The notes under the pieces are model-generated. The model ran no database searches. It was not told the origin of the DNA and was given only the letters and a program-made list of their open reading frames with translations. Below, piece by piece: positions 8,551 to 17,243 of a stretch of 64,000 nucleotides of DNA (position 1 is its first letter; every line of letters begins with the position of its first letter). This DNA is from Demequina globuliformis (GTDB lineage Bacteria > Actinomycetota > Actinomycetes > Actinomycetales > Demequinaceae). A program made the position numbers and the translations under genes. Location: assembly GCF_000975155.1 (NCBI RefSeq), contig NZ_BBRG01000001.1:789999-853998 (forward strand), written 5' to 3'.

Positions 8551-8616
8551 GAACCAGACGTGCTCTGAACGGCCTCGCTCCCACTGATCGTGATCATTTC
8601 GAGTCGAGGAGTCTCG

Positions 8617-10398
8617 GTGACTGACGCCGACACCACCAAGAACGGTGCCCCCGCCGCACTGACGGACGCTGAAGAGCGCCGCCGTCACCGCGAGGAGGCG
8701 CGCCTCATCCGCACCCGCGAGGCAGCCGCGCGCAAGAACACCGCGTCCAAGGACGGCCAATGGGCCGCCGGCGACCGCACGCCGCTGAACCCGAACGAGG
8801 AGATGAAGGCAGCCGGCGACCCGCTCGAGGTGCGCCAGCGCATTGAGTCGATGTACTCGAAGTGGGGTTTCTGGTCCATTCCCCCGGGTGACCTGCGCGG
8901 ACGGTTCCGTTGGTGGGGCCTGTACACGCAGCGCCGCCAGGGAATCGACGGCGGAAAGACCGCGATCCTTGAGCCGCACCAGCTCGATGACGAGTACTTC
9001 ATGTTGCGCATCCGCTCCGACGGTGGCCAGCTCTCCGTCGCCCAGGCGCGCGAGATCGGTGCCCTGTCAGAGGAGTTTGGCCGCGACACTGCCGACGTAT
9101 CCGACCGCCAAAACATTCAGCTGCACTGGATCCGCATCGAAGACGTGCCGGAGATCTTCCGCCGGGTCGAAGAAGTGGGCCTCCTGTGCACCGAGGCCTG
9201 CGGCGACGTCCCGCGCGTGATCTTGGGGTCCCCCGTCGCAGGGATCGCCAAGGACGAGCTCATCGACCCCACGCCCCAGATTCGCGAAATCATGGACAAG
9301 TACATCGGTTCCCCCGAGTACTCGAACCTGCCGCGTAAGTTCAAGACCGCTTTCACGGGCCAGCCCGTGCCCGACATCCTGCACGAGGTCCAGGACATCG
9401 CGTTCTGCGCGGTCGAGCACCCCGAGCTGGGAATCGGCTACGACCTGTGGGTGGGCGGCGGCCTGTCCGTTAGCCCGTTCCTGGGCCAACGCCTGGGCGT
9501 CTTCGTCAAGCCGGAAATCGCGCACGATGTGTGGCGCGGCGTGGTCAGCATCTTCCGTGACCACGGCTACCGGCGTCTGCGCACGCGCGCTCGCCTGAAG
9601 TTCCTCGTCAAGGCCTGGGGCGCAGAGAAGTTCCTGCAGGTGCTGCAAGACGACTACCTGGGATACGAGTTGCCCAAGGGCCCCGCACCCAAAATCGCCC
9701 AGCGCGGCGAGCGTGGCGACCACGTGGGGATCCACGAACAGGCTGACGGCAAGTACTACGTGGGCGTGGCCCCCGTCGCCGGTCGCGTATCCGGCACCAA
9801 GATGCAGCGCATTGCTGACATCGCGGCGTCCGTAGGCTCCGACCGCGTTCGCCTCACGCCGCTGCAGAAGATCCTCGTGCTCGACATCCCCGAAGACCGC
9901 GTCAGCGACGTCGTGAACGGGCTGCGCGAACTTGAGCTCGAATCCCAGCCCGGCGAGTTCCACCGCAACGTGATCGCTTGCACGGGGATCGAGTACTGCA
10001 AGCTCGCGATTGTGGAGACCAAGGCCACGGCCCGTGAGGTCGTCAAGGTGCTGGACCAGAAGTTCCCCACCCTCGACAACCCCATCACCGTGCATGTCAA
10101 CGGATGCCCCAACTCCTGCGCGCGCGTGCAGATCGCTGACATTGGCTTCAAGGGCCAGCTTGTCCTTGACGAGGAGTCCGGCGAGCAGGTGCCGGGCTTC
10201 CAGGTGCACCTGGGTGGGCGCCTTGGTCGCGGCGACGACAACGACTTTGGTCGCAAGATCCGTGGTCACAAGGTCACCCAGAACGGCATGCCCGACTACG
10301 TGGAGCGTGTCACCGCGAACTACCTCGACGACCGCAACGGTCCCGAGGAGACCTTCGCCGAATGGGCCTTCCGTGCCGAGGAGGAGCTGATCAAGTGA
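8617..10398 (+). CDS. sirA: Ferredoxin-dependent sulfite (nitrite/sulfite) reductase
   Basis: 593-residue cytosolic enzyme carrying siroheme and a [4Fe-4S] cluster; reduces sulfite to sulfide by six electrons from ferredoxin. The cluster/siroheme cysteines follow the classic CX5C...CX3C pattern at C455, C461, C497 and C501. Y103 in GLYTQRRQG and C195 in TEACGDVPR match the tyrosine and cysteine that are covalently linked in the M. tuberculosis homologue. With sulfate activation and APS reduction genes directly downstream, sulfite rather than nitrite is the likely substrate. Start GTG at 8617 is 5 nt after GAGGAG. The stop overlaps cysH by 4 nt. Confidence 0.95.
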   Translation: MTDADTTKNGAPAALTDAEERRRHREEARLIRTREAAARKNTASKDGQWAAGDRTPLNPNEEMKAAGDPLEVRQRIESMYSKWGFWSIPPGDLRGRFRWWGLYTQRRQGIDGGKTAILEPHQLDDEYFMLRIRSDGGQLSVAQAREIGALSEEFGRDTADVSDRQNIQLHWIRIEDVPEIFRRVEEVGLLCTEACGDVPRVILGSPVAGIAKDELIDPTPQIREIMDKYIGSPEYSNLPRKFKTAFTGQPVPDILHEVQDIAFCAVEHPELGIGYDLWVGGGLSVSPFLGQRLGVFVKPEIAHDVWRGVVSIFRDHGYRRLRTRARLKFLVKAWGAEKFLQVLQDDYLGYELPKGPAPKIAQRGERGDHVGIHEQADGKYYVGVAPVAGRVSGTKMQRIADIAASVGSDRVRLTPLQKILVLDIPEDRVSDVVNGLRELELESQPGEFHRNVIACTGIEYCKLAIVETKATAREVVKVLDQKFPTLDNPITVHVNGCPNSCARVQIADIGFKGQLVLDEESGEQVPGFQVHLGGRLGRGDDNDFGRKIRGHKVTQNGMPDYVERVTANYLDDRNGPEETFAEWAFRAEEELIK

Positions 10399-11129
10399 GT
10401 GCCATCCTGCCCGGCGCGGTGTCGCTGACGCTGCTGAACCCCTCGGAGTGGAACGCGCAGACCTGCGCGGAGGTCAACGCGCGCCTCGAGAGCGCGTCCG
10501 CCACCCACATCGCGGACTGGGCGGTGGCGACGTTTGGCCGCGACATGATCGTGGCAGCGTCAATGCAGGACACGATCTTGCCGCACATGTTCGGCACCCG
10601 CCTGGCGGACATCGACGTGCTGTTCCTGGAAACCGGGTACCACTTCGCTGAGACCATCGCTACGCGCGACGAGGCGGCACGCCGCTTTCCGATCACGATC
10701 GTCAACGCCGAGTCAGAACTCAGTATCGACGAACAAGCGCAGAAGTATGGCAAGGGCCTGTTCAGGACGGACCCGAACCTGTGCTGCCAGTTGCGCAAGG
10801 TCGAACCCCTCAAGCGTGAACTCGCGAAGTACAGCGCGTGGGTGACCGGCGTGCGCCGCGTGGACGCCGCCACCCGCTCCGAGATGCCGGTCGTCTCCTG
10901 GGACGCCAAGCATGGCCTCGTGAAGATCAACCCGCTGGCCCTGTGGGACGACGACACTGTGGAGAACTACCAAGTCGCGCACGACCTCCCGCGCAACCCG
11001 CTGGTGGCGCAGGGCTACCCGAGCATTGGCTGCGAGCCTTGCACCCGCAAGGTCGCGCCGGGCGAGGACCCCCGCGCGGGCCGGTGGTCAGGCCAGAACA
11101 AGACTGAGTGCGGCCTCCACAGTGAGTAG
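10395..11129 (+). CDS. cysH: Adenylylsulfate (APS) reductase
   Basis: 244-residue enzyme reducing APS to sulfite and AMP with thioredoxin or glutaredoxin. C130-C131 and C213/C216 are the [4Fe-4S] ligands that separate APS reductases from cluster-free PAPS reductases, and C239 in the C-terminal ECGLH is the catalytic nucleophile. ETGYHFAET and VTGVRR are further family motifs. No APS kinase (CysC) is present here, in line with direct use of APS. GTG start overlaps the sirA stop (GTGA) with a GAGGAG sequence 8 nt upstream. Confidence 0.95.
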   Translation: MSAILPGAVSLTLLNPSEWNAQTCAEVNARLESASATHIADWAVATFGRDMIVAASMQDTILPHMFGTRLADIDVLFLETGYHFAETIATRDEAARRFPITIVNAESELSIDEQAQKYGKGLFRTDPNLCCQLRKVEPLKRELAKYSAWVTGVRRVDAATRSEMPVVSWDAKHGLVKINPLALWDDDTVENYQVAHDLPRNPLVAQGYPSIGCEPCTRKVAPGEDPRAGRWSGQNKTECGLHSE

Positions 11130-11179
11130 TGGCGCGACAGCACAAGAACCATGGACAGCAAGTGAGTGACGAGGAACAC

Positions 11180-12097
11180 GTGACGACCGAGACCCCCACA
11201 CCCGCGCGCCTGAGCACGCTCGACTCGCTCGAGGCGGAGGGCATCCACATCATCCGCGAGGCCGTCGGAACGGCCCGCAAGCCCGTGCTGTTGTTCTCCG
11301 GCGGCAAGGACTCCGTTGTGGTGCTGCACCTGGCCACCAAGGCGTTCTGGCCCGGCAAGGTGCCCTTCGAACTGCTGCACGTGGACACCGGCCACAACTT
11401 TGATGAGGTCCTCGAGTTCCGCGATCGCACCGTCGAGAAGCTTGGTCTGCGCCTCCAGGTCGCGAAGGTCCAGGACTACATTGACGATGGTCGCCTCCGC
11501 GAACGACCCGACGGCACCCGCAACCCACTGCAAACAGTGCCGTTGCTGGACGCCATTGCTGAGCACAAGTACGACGTGGTGTTTGGCGGCGCCCGCCGCG
11601 ACGAGGAAAAGGCGCGCGCGAAGGAGCGTGTGGTGTCGCTGCGCGACGAGTTCGGCGCGTGGGACCCCCGCAACCAGCGCCCCGAGCTGTGGAACCTGTA
11701 CAACCCTCGTCACCTGCCCGGCCAGCACGTCCGCGTGTTCCCGCTGAGCAACTGGACCGAGTTGGACGTGTGGCGTTACATCGAGGCCGAGGGCATCGAG
11801 CTGCCGCCTCTGTATTACGCGCACGAGCGCGAGGTCTTCCAGCGAGACGGCATGTGGCTCACCCCGCACGCGAGCGTTCGCGTGAAGGACACCGACGTGA
11901 TCGAGACCCGCACGGTGCGCTACCGCACGGTCGGCGACGCCTCATGCACGGGCGCAGTCGAGTCCCCCGCCGCGAGCATTCAGGACGTGATCGCCGAGGT
12001 CGCCTCCACCCGCATCACTGAACGAGGCGCGACCCGTGCCGACGACCGCCTGTCTGAGGCGGCCATGGAGGATCGCAAGAAGGAGGGCTACTTCTAA
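11180..12097 (+). CDS. cysD: Sulfate adenylyltransferase subunit 2
   Basis: Catalytic small subunit of ATP sulfurylase, making APS from sulfate and ATP with CysN. The PP-loop ATP-binding SGGKDSVVVLHLA, HVDTGHNFDEVLEFRD, GGARRDEEKARAKER and FPLSNWTELDVWRY are diagnostic. The GTG at 11180 gives 305 residues, the usual length, and follows GAGGAA; in-frame GTGs at 11129 (overlapping the cysH stop) and 11162 are possible alternatives. The stop shares one base with the cysN start (TAATG), matching formation of a CysDN complex. Confidence 0.95.
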   Translation: MTTETPTPARLSTLDSLEAEGIHIIREAVGTARKPVLLFSGGKDSVVVLHLATKAFWPGKVPFELLHVDTGHNFDEVLEFRDRTVEKLGLRLQVAKVQDYIDDGRLRERPDGTRNPLQTVPLLDAIAEHKYDVVFGGARRDEEKARAKERVVSLRDEFGAWDPRNQRPELWNLYNPRHLPGQHVRVFPLSNWTELDVWRYIEAEGIELPPLYYAHEREVFQRDGMWLTPHASVRVKDTDVIETRTVRYRTVGDASCTGAVESPAASIQDVIAEVASTRITERGATRADDRLSEAAMEDRKKEGYF

Positions 12098-13536
12098 TGA
12101 GTGCCGCACCCCAGACCACCTCCGCGCTCGACGAGCACGGCGTACCCGACACCACCCGCACGTCGCTGTTGCGCTTCGCCACGGCAGGTTCGGTCGACGA
12201 CGGCAAGTCCACGCTGGTGGGCCGCCTGCTCCACGACACCAAGTCGATCCTCGCGGACGCTTACGAGGCCGTCGAGCGCGTGTCCAAGGAGCGCGGCTCC
12301 GAGGAAGTTGACCTGGCACTGCTGACGGATGGCTTGCGCGCGGAGCGCGAGCAGGGCATCACGATCGATGTCGCCTACCGCTACTTCTCAACGCCCCGCC
12401 GCACTTTCATCCTGGCGGACTGCCCCGGTCACGTGCAGTACACCCGCAACACGGTGACCGGAGCGTCAACGGCCGATGCCCTGGTGGTGTTGATCGACGC
12501 CCGCTACGGCGTCGTGGAGCAAACCAAGCGTCACCTGGCGGTTGCCGCGCTGCTGCGCGTGCCGCACGTCATCATCGCGGTCAACAAGATTGACTTGCTC
12601 GACTACGCATCTGGCCCGTTCCGCTCCATTTCGCAGCACGTGCAGTCCCACGCCGAGTCGCTGGGCCTGCCGAACGTGATCTGCGTGCCGGTGTCCGCGC
12701 TCAATGGCGACAATGTCGCGGAGCGCTCGGAGAACACTCCCTGGTACGAGGGCCCCACGGTGCTCGACATCCTCGAGACGGTGCCCTCCATTGACCAGGG
12801 CGCGGACGCCTTTGCCGCGGCTCACCGTCACGGGGTGGTCCACCCCACTGCGGCCGATGCCGTGGCTGAGGAGGGCGGCTGGCGTCTGCCGGTGCAGCTC
12901 GTCCTACGTCCCCAGGACGCTGCGGTGTCCGAGGAGTACCGCGAGTACCGCGGCTACGCGGGCCAGGTGGCCGAGGGCACCATTCGCGTGGGTGATGAGG
13001 TCGTGGTGCAGCCGTCGGGCAAGCGCACCACCGTCGCCGGCATCGACACCGCAACCGGGTCGCTCGACGAGGCACACACGGGCCAGTCCGTCTCCGTTCG
13101 CCTGGCCGACGAGGTCGATATCGCGCGCGGCGACATGCTGTCATCGGCCCCTGACGCCGCCGCAGCGTCGAAGACGTTCCACGCTCACGTGGCGTGGCTG
13201 ACGGACCGGCCCCTGCGCGTCCGGGACCGTGTGCTTGTTCAGCACGGCTCCGCCGTCGTGCAGGCGATGGTCACCTCGATCGACGGCATCCTCGACATCT
13301 CGCTGCCAGGCGGCACGCTCGACTCGTCGATCGCGAAGGGCACGGAGCTGCAGCTCAATGACATCGGCGTGGTGTCACTGCAGCTCGCGCAGCCGCTCGC
13401 GGTCGAGGACTACGGGACGCACCGCCGCACTGGAGCGTTCTGCCTCCTGGACCCGCAGGACGGCAACACGCTGGCCGCCGGCACGGCGCGCGCCCAGGTT
13501 CCCGGCAGTGGCGACGAGACGTACATCTCGATCTAG
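12097..13536 (+). CDS. cysN: Sulfate adenylyltransferase subunit 1 (GTPase)
   Basis: 479-residue GTPase subunit of ATP sulfurylase; GTP hydrolysis drives APS formation. EF-Tu-like G motifs: G1 GSVDDGKSTLVGRLLHDTK, G3 DCPGHVQYTRN, G4 NKIDLLD, followed by two beta-barrel domains. It is CysN alone, not the CysN-CysC fusion found in mycobacteria, so PAPS is not made from this locus. Translationally coupled to cysD; the next gene's ATG follows the stop directly. Confidence 0.95.
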   Translation: MSAAPQTTSALDEHGVPDTTRTSLLRFATAGSVDDGKSTLVGRLLHDTKSILADAYEAVERVSKERGSEEVDLALLTDGLRAEREQGITIDVAYRYFSTPRRTFILADCPGHVQYTRNTVTGASTADALVVLIDARYGVVEQTKRHLAVAALLRVPHVIIAVNKIDLLDYASGPFRSISQHVQSHAESLGLPNVICVPVSALNGDNVAERSENTPWYEGPTVLDILETVPSIDQGADAFAAAHRHGVVHPTAADAVAEEGGWRLPVQLVLRPQDAAVSEEYREYRGYAGQVAEGTIRVGDEVVVQPSGKRTTVAGIDTATGSLDEAHTGQSVSVRLADEVDIARGDMLSSAPDAAAASKTFHAHVAWLTDRPLRVRDRVLVQHGSAVVQAMVTSIDGILDISLPGGTLDSSIAKGTELQLNDIGVVSLQLAQPLAVEDYGTHRRTGAFCLLDPQDGNTLAAGTARAQVPGSGDETYISI

Positions 13537-14340
13537 ATGAGCGCATCCGTTTCCCTCACCGACGTCGCGCAGGCGTTTCCCGGGCGCGAGCGTGCCCGGC
13601 TGGCGCTCGAAGGCATCAGCCTGGACATTGAGCCCGGGCAGTTTGTGTGCGTGGTGGGCCCGTCCGGCTGCGGCAAGTCCACGCTGCTGGATTTGGTGGC
13701 AGGCCACACGCGACCCGCGCGCGGCTCGGTTGAGGTCGACGGCACCACAGTGAAGGGACCAGGGCTTGACCGAGTGATGGTCTTTCAAGACCACGCGCTG
13801 TTTCCGTGGATGTCCGTCGCAGACAACGTCGGCTTTGGGCTCAAGAACGCAGGGATCCCTGCCGCCGAGCGTGAGGCCACGGTGGCCACGTGGCTATCGA
13901 AGGTGGGTTTGACGGATGCCGCCGCGCTCCACCCGCACCAGCTTTCAGGCGGCATGCGTCAACGTGCCGCGCTCGCACGAGCGTTCGCCATGAAGCCGCA
14001 AGTGCTGCTGATGGATGAGCCGTTCTCCGCGCTCGACGCCCCCTCGCGCGACCGCCTCCACGTGGAGTTGCAGCAACTGTGGGCGGACACGGAAACCACC
14101 ATCATCTTCGTGACCCACAACGTGCGTGAGGCCGTCGCGCTCGGCGACCGAGTCATCGTCCTGTCCTCCGGCCCCGGCCGGATCATCGGGGACGTGCCCG
14201 TCACCCTCACCCGCCCCCGCGTGGTCGAGTCCGAACGCGTCGTCTCCGTCGCGCATCAGGTGCGCCGCCTGCTCGACGAGGCCGACCAGCTTGGCATCAC
14301 GACGCCGCGCGAAGGCGGTGACTCGTATGTCGCGATCTGA
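13537..14340 (+). CDS. ssuB: ABC transporter ATPase, nitrate/sulfonate/taurine type
   Basis: 267-residue ATPase with Walker A GPSGCGKST, Q-loop MVFQDHALFPWM, signature LSGGMRQRAALARAF, Walker B LLMDEP and H-loop FVTHNVREAV. The closest type is SsuB/TauB/NrtD. The ATG starts immediately after the cysN stop, so it is part of the sulfate operon, which makes a sulfur substrate (sulfonate, taurine or sulfate) more likely than nitrate. That is inferred from context only. Confidence 0.85.
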   Translation: MSASVSLTDVAQAFPGRERARLALEGISLDIEPGQFVCVVGPSGCGKSTLLDLVAGHTRPARGSVEVDGTTVKGPGLDRVMVFQDHALFPWMSVADNVGFGLKNAGIPAAEREATVATWLSKVGLTDAAALHPHQLSGGMRQRAALARAFAMKPQVLLMDEPFSALDAPSRDRLHVELQQLWADTETTIIFVTHNVREAVALGDRVIVLSSGPGRIIGDVPVTLTRPRVVESERVVSVAHQVRRLLDEADQLGITTPREGGDSYVAI

Positions 14341-15160
14341 CGTGGAACTGACAACCGAGCAAAGCGTCCAGGCGCGCTCGCGTGCCCCCTGGTGGAAGGC
14401 ATCGGCCCCCATCCTCATCACCGGCGTGGTGTTGCTCATCGTGTGGGCTGGGCTGGCGCTGTTTGTCGACACGCTGCCGGGGCCCGGCGAGACCGCGTCG
14501 GAACTAGGCCGCATGGCCGCGGACGGTCAGTTGTGGTCGATCTTTGGACGCATCACCGTGTTCATGACGGTGTGCTTCGTGATCGCGGCCGTTGGCGGCG
14601 TGGCGCTCGGCCTGCTGCTGGGGTCCCGCAAGCGGCTGGACCGCGGCTTGTCCCCCTACCTCGCGGCGCTACAGGGCATGCCCACCTCGATGTGGATCCC
14701 CGTCGCCGCCGTCGTCCTGGGCACGTCGCCGTGGTCGCTGGCGGCGGTGGTGTCGATCGGCGCGATGCCCGCGATTATGCTCGGCACCCGTTCTGCGGTG
14801 GCCAATGTGCCCCCGTTGCTCATCCGTGCGGGCCGCACCTTTGGCGCTGACGGCGGCAATCTGCTGCGCAACGTAGTGCTGCCGGCCGCGCTGCCAGGAA
14901 TTATGACCGGGCTTGAACTGGGCTGGTCCATCGCCTTCCGCTGCCTCGTGGCAGGCGAAATCTTCTCCGGCGCGCTGTCGGGAACCGGCATTGGTGAAGT
15001 TATCCAGCGCTCGCGCGACACCGGGGAGCTCACGGAGATGATGGCGACCATCATGATCGTGCTCGCTTTCACGCTGATCGTGGACCGCCTGGTGTTCGCC
15101 CGCGTGCAACTGCGCCTGCGCGTGTCTCGCGGCCTCATCGACACGGGCCTGCCGCACTAA
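14327..15160 (+). CDS. ssuC: ABC transporter permease, nitrate/sulfonate/taurine type
   Basis: 277-residue membrane protein with about six transmembrane segments and the permease signature around EVIQRSRDTGELTEMMATI. It pairs with the preceding ATPase, overlapping it by 14 nt. Another possible start is a GTG at 14342. No periplasmic binding protein gene follows: the next element is a palindromic repeat, then an unrelated operon. The binding protein must be encoded elsewhere or be absent. Confidence 0.85.
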   Translation: MSRSDVELTTEQSVQARSRAPWWKASAPILITGVVLLIVWAGLALFVDTLPGPGETASELGRMAADGQLWSIFGRITVFMTVCFVIAAVGGVALGLLLGSRKRLDRGLSPYLAALQGMPTSMWIPVAAVVLGTSPWSLAAVVSIGAMPAIMLGTRSAVANVPPLLIRAGRTFGADGGNLLRNVVLPAALPGIMTGLELGWSIAFRCLVAGEIFSGALSGTGIGEVIQRSRDTGELTEMMATIMIVLAFTLIVDRLVFARVQLRLRVSRGLIDTGLPH

Positions 15161-15166
15161 CACCTC

Positions 15167-15226
15167 GCCAAATGGAGCCATTTGGCTGTTTTACGTGGCT
15201 ATAACAGCGAAATGGTTCCATTTGGC
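15167..15226. repeat. Family 1 palindromic repeat, copy 2
   Basis: Starts 7 nt after the permease stop. It consists of a near-palindromic box (GCCAAATGGAGCCATTTGGC, 15167-15186), a spacer whose ends pair (CTGTT...AACAG) and a second box AAATGGTTCCATTTGGC. Same architecture as 4162-4217, with differing loop bases but conserved pairing. Likely the 3' end of the sulfate operon transcript. Confidence 0.8.
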
Positions 15227-15443
15227 GTGTGGGCTGGGGGCGCGCCTGTGAGGGAGATGTCACACAGAATTCACGTGGCAGGTCTAGTGCCGGTGAGCTT
15301 GGGTACCTAACCTGACGCTGTGGAGGCCCCGCGCCTTTGCCGCACCGCAGGGCGCGTCCGCCGGACCGCCACCGCCGACGATGCCGGACCTTCCCGTCAC
15401 GACCCACCCCACCCGCACGCTCGCGTGCGCTGGAGGTCCCCCC
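15227..15443. other. Upstream region of the putative glucan operon
   Basis: About 215 nt between the repeat and the glycosyltransferase start. TACCTA near 15305 could be a -10 element. It was examined for c-di-GMP and other riboswitch-like cores and none was recognised. The strong ribosome binding site GGAGG at 15432-15436 sits 7 nt before the ATG at 15444. Confidence 0.35.
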
Positions 15444-17243
15444 ATGGCATCCCGTCCGCGCACCGCGCCCCCACACCACAGCGTCGACCTCGACTCCGCC
15501 CGCCAGCGCCTGACCAGCAAATCGCCGGTCATGATCCTGCTAGTCCTCGTGAGCACGCTCGGCATTTTGGTCTACACAGGCTTTCTGCTGGACCCGTCCA
15601 ACCGCGGGGATCTCCTCCCGTGGCTGATGGTCATTGCCGCTGAGGCGGTGCTCGTGTTCCATGCGCTCCTGGCGATGTGGACCATCCTCTCCGGCGGCCA
15701 GGACCCCCGCGATTTCCAGTACCACCACACCAGGGAAGCGATCTTTGGGCGAGCAACCCGGGGCCCGGCGACGGCGTGGCCGCTGCACGTGGGCGGGCGG
15801 CGCGTTGAGGTGGACGTGTTCATCACGGTCTACGGCGAGGACCTCGAGGTGATCAGGCGCACCGCTGTGGCGGCTCTCGCCATCCGCGGCAAGCACCGCA
15901 CCTGGATCCTGGATGACGGCAGGTCGGACGACGTCCGCGACCTTGCCGCGACGATTGGCGCGCGCTACATCCGCCGCCTCAGTTCGGGAGGCGCGAAGGC
16001 CGGCAACGTCAACCACGCGCTGACCATCGCCAAGGGCGACTACTTCGCGATCTTCGATGCCGACTTTGTGCCGCGGCCCGACTTTCTCGAGGAGACGTTG
16101 CCGTTCATGGCGGACTCACAGGTGGCGTTCGTGCAAACACCGCAAACCTACGGAAACTTGCACACGACGGTGGCCCGCGGAGCGGCATACATGCAGGCCG
16201 TCTTCTACCGCTTTGTGCAGCCGGGCCGCAATCGCTTCAACGCAGCGTTCTGCGTGGGCACCAACGTGCTGTTCCGTCGCGAAGCGATCGACGACGTGGA
16301 CGGCATCTGCACCGATTCCAAGTCGGAGGACGTGTGGACCTCGCTCAACCTTCACGAGCGCGGCTGGAAGTCGATCTTTATCCCCAACGTGCTTGCCGTG
16401 GGGGAGGCACCCGAGACCATCGAGGCGTACTCGAAGCAACAGCTGCGATGGGCCACCGGTGGATTCGAGATTCTGCTCACTCACTTTCCCCTGACCGCGA
16501 AGCGCCTCACCATGGACCAGCGAATCCAGTACTTCGTGACGGCGTCCTTTTACCTCACCGGCATCTGCCCACTGCTGTTGATTCTGGTCCCGCCGCTCGA
16601 GATCTACTTTGATCTACGCCCCATGAACCTGTCCATCACGGTCCTGACGTGGCTGCTGTATTACGCGGGGTTCTACGTGATGCAGATCCTGCTCGCCTGG
16701 TACACGCTGGGGTCTTTCCGGTGGGAGACCCTCACACTTTCCACCGTGTCCTTCCCGATTTACACCAAAGCACTCGTGAACGCGTTCACTGGGCGCGACG
16801 TGGGCTGGCAGTCAACGGGCACGGCGCGCGGCCAGTCGCCCTACAACTTCATCGTCCCCCAGATCTTGTTCTTTCTGTTCCTCTTGCTCACCTCAGCGGT
16901 CGCGATCTGGCGTGACGTCGACAATGGCGTCTTCACGCTGGCGACGGCGTGGAACGTCACCAACACCGTGATCCTGGGTGCGTTCCTCAACGCAGCCCGC
17001 CGCGAAGCCAAGGCGCTGCGGCGTGGCACGCCGCTGTCACCGCCGTCTGCCCCGGCCGCGACAGAGCCGCGGAGCCCTCGCACGGTCGTCGCGCGGCCCT
17101 CAGGCCGCATACCAACTGAGGTGGGGTACGGGCGCCAGGGCGGGCATCGGGCCGATGCCCCCGGCAGTACCGCTCCCGCGTCACCTGAACCGCACCTGGT
17201 GCCAAGCGGCACCCGCACCGCCACGAAGGAGGACGCGTCATGA
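15444..17243 (+). CDS. Processive family 2 glycosyltransferase (cellulose/curdlan synthase type)
   Basis: 599-residue membrane enzyme of the BcsA/CrdS class. Two N-terminal membrane segments precede a cytosolic GT-A domain with TVYGEDLEVIRRT, the UDP-binding DDGRSDD, D205-A-D207 (metal/donor), E295-D296 (acceptor TED equivalent) and Q332-Q-L-R335-W336 (QxxRW of processive synthases). Further membrane segments form the translocation channel, and a proline-rich tail of about 75 residues ends the protein. The PilZ domain of bacterial cellulose synthases is not seen, so direct c-di-GMP activation is unlikely. The ATG at 15444 follows GGAGG; an earlier in-frame ATG at 15381 lacks one. The partner GH81 gene suggests a beta-1,3-glucan product rather than cellulose. 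Confidence 0.85.
   Translation: MASRPRTAPPHHSVDLDSARQRLTSKSPVMILLVLVSTLGILVYTGFLLDPSNRGDLLPWLMVIAAEAVLVFHALLAMWTILSGGQDPRDFQYHHTREAIFGRATRGPATAWPLHVGGRRVEVDVFITVYGEDLEVIRRTAVAALAIRGKHRTWILDDGRSDDVRDLAATIGARYIRRLSSGGAKAGNVNHALTIAKGDYFAIFDADFVPRPDFLEETLPFMADSQVAFVQTPQTYGNLHTTVARGAAYMQAVFYRFVQPGRNRFNAAFCVGTNVLFRREAIDDVDGICTDSKSEDVWTSLNLHERGWKSIFIPNVLAVGEAPETIEAYSKQQLRWATGGFEILLTHFPLTAKRLTMDQRIQYFVTASFYLTGICPLLLILVPPLEIYFDLRPMNLSITVLTWLLYYAGFYVMQILLAWYTLGSFRWETLTLSTVSFPIYTKALVNAFTGRDVGWQSTGTARGQSPYNFIVPQILFFLFLLLTSAVAIWRDVDNGVFTLATAWNVTNTVILGAFLNAARREAKALRRGTPLSPPSAPAATEPRSPRTVVARPSGRIPTEVGYGRQGGHRADAPGSTAPASPEPHLVPSGTRTATKEDAS

Noticed and set aside
15227-15443. Possible riboswitch (c-di-GMP or c-di-AMP class) upstream of the glycosyltransferase
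   Set aside because: None of the conserved core stretches of these classes could be found, and the region shows no multi-stem fold by eye.
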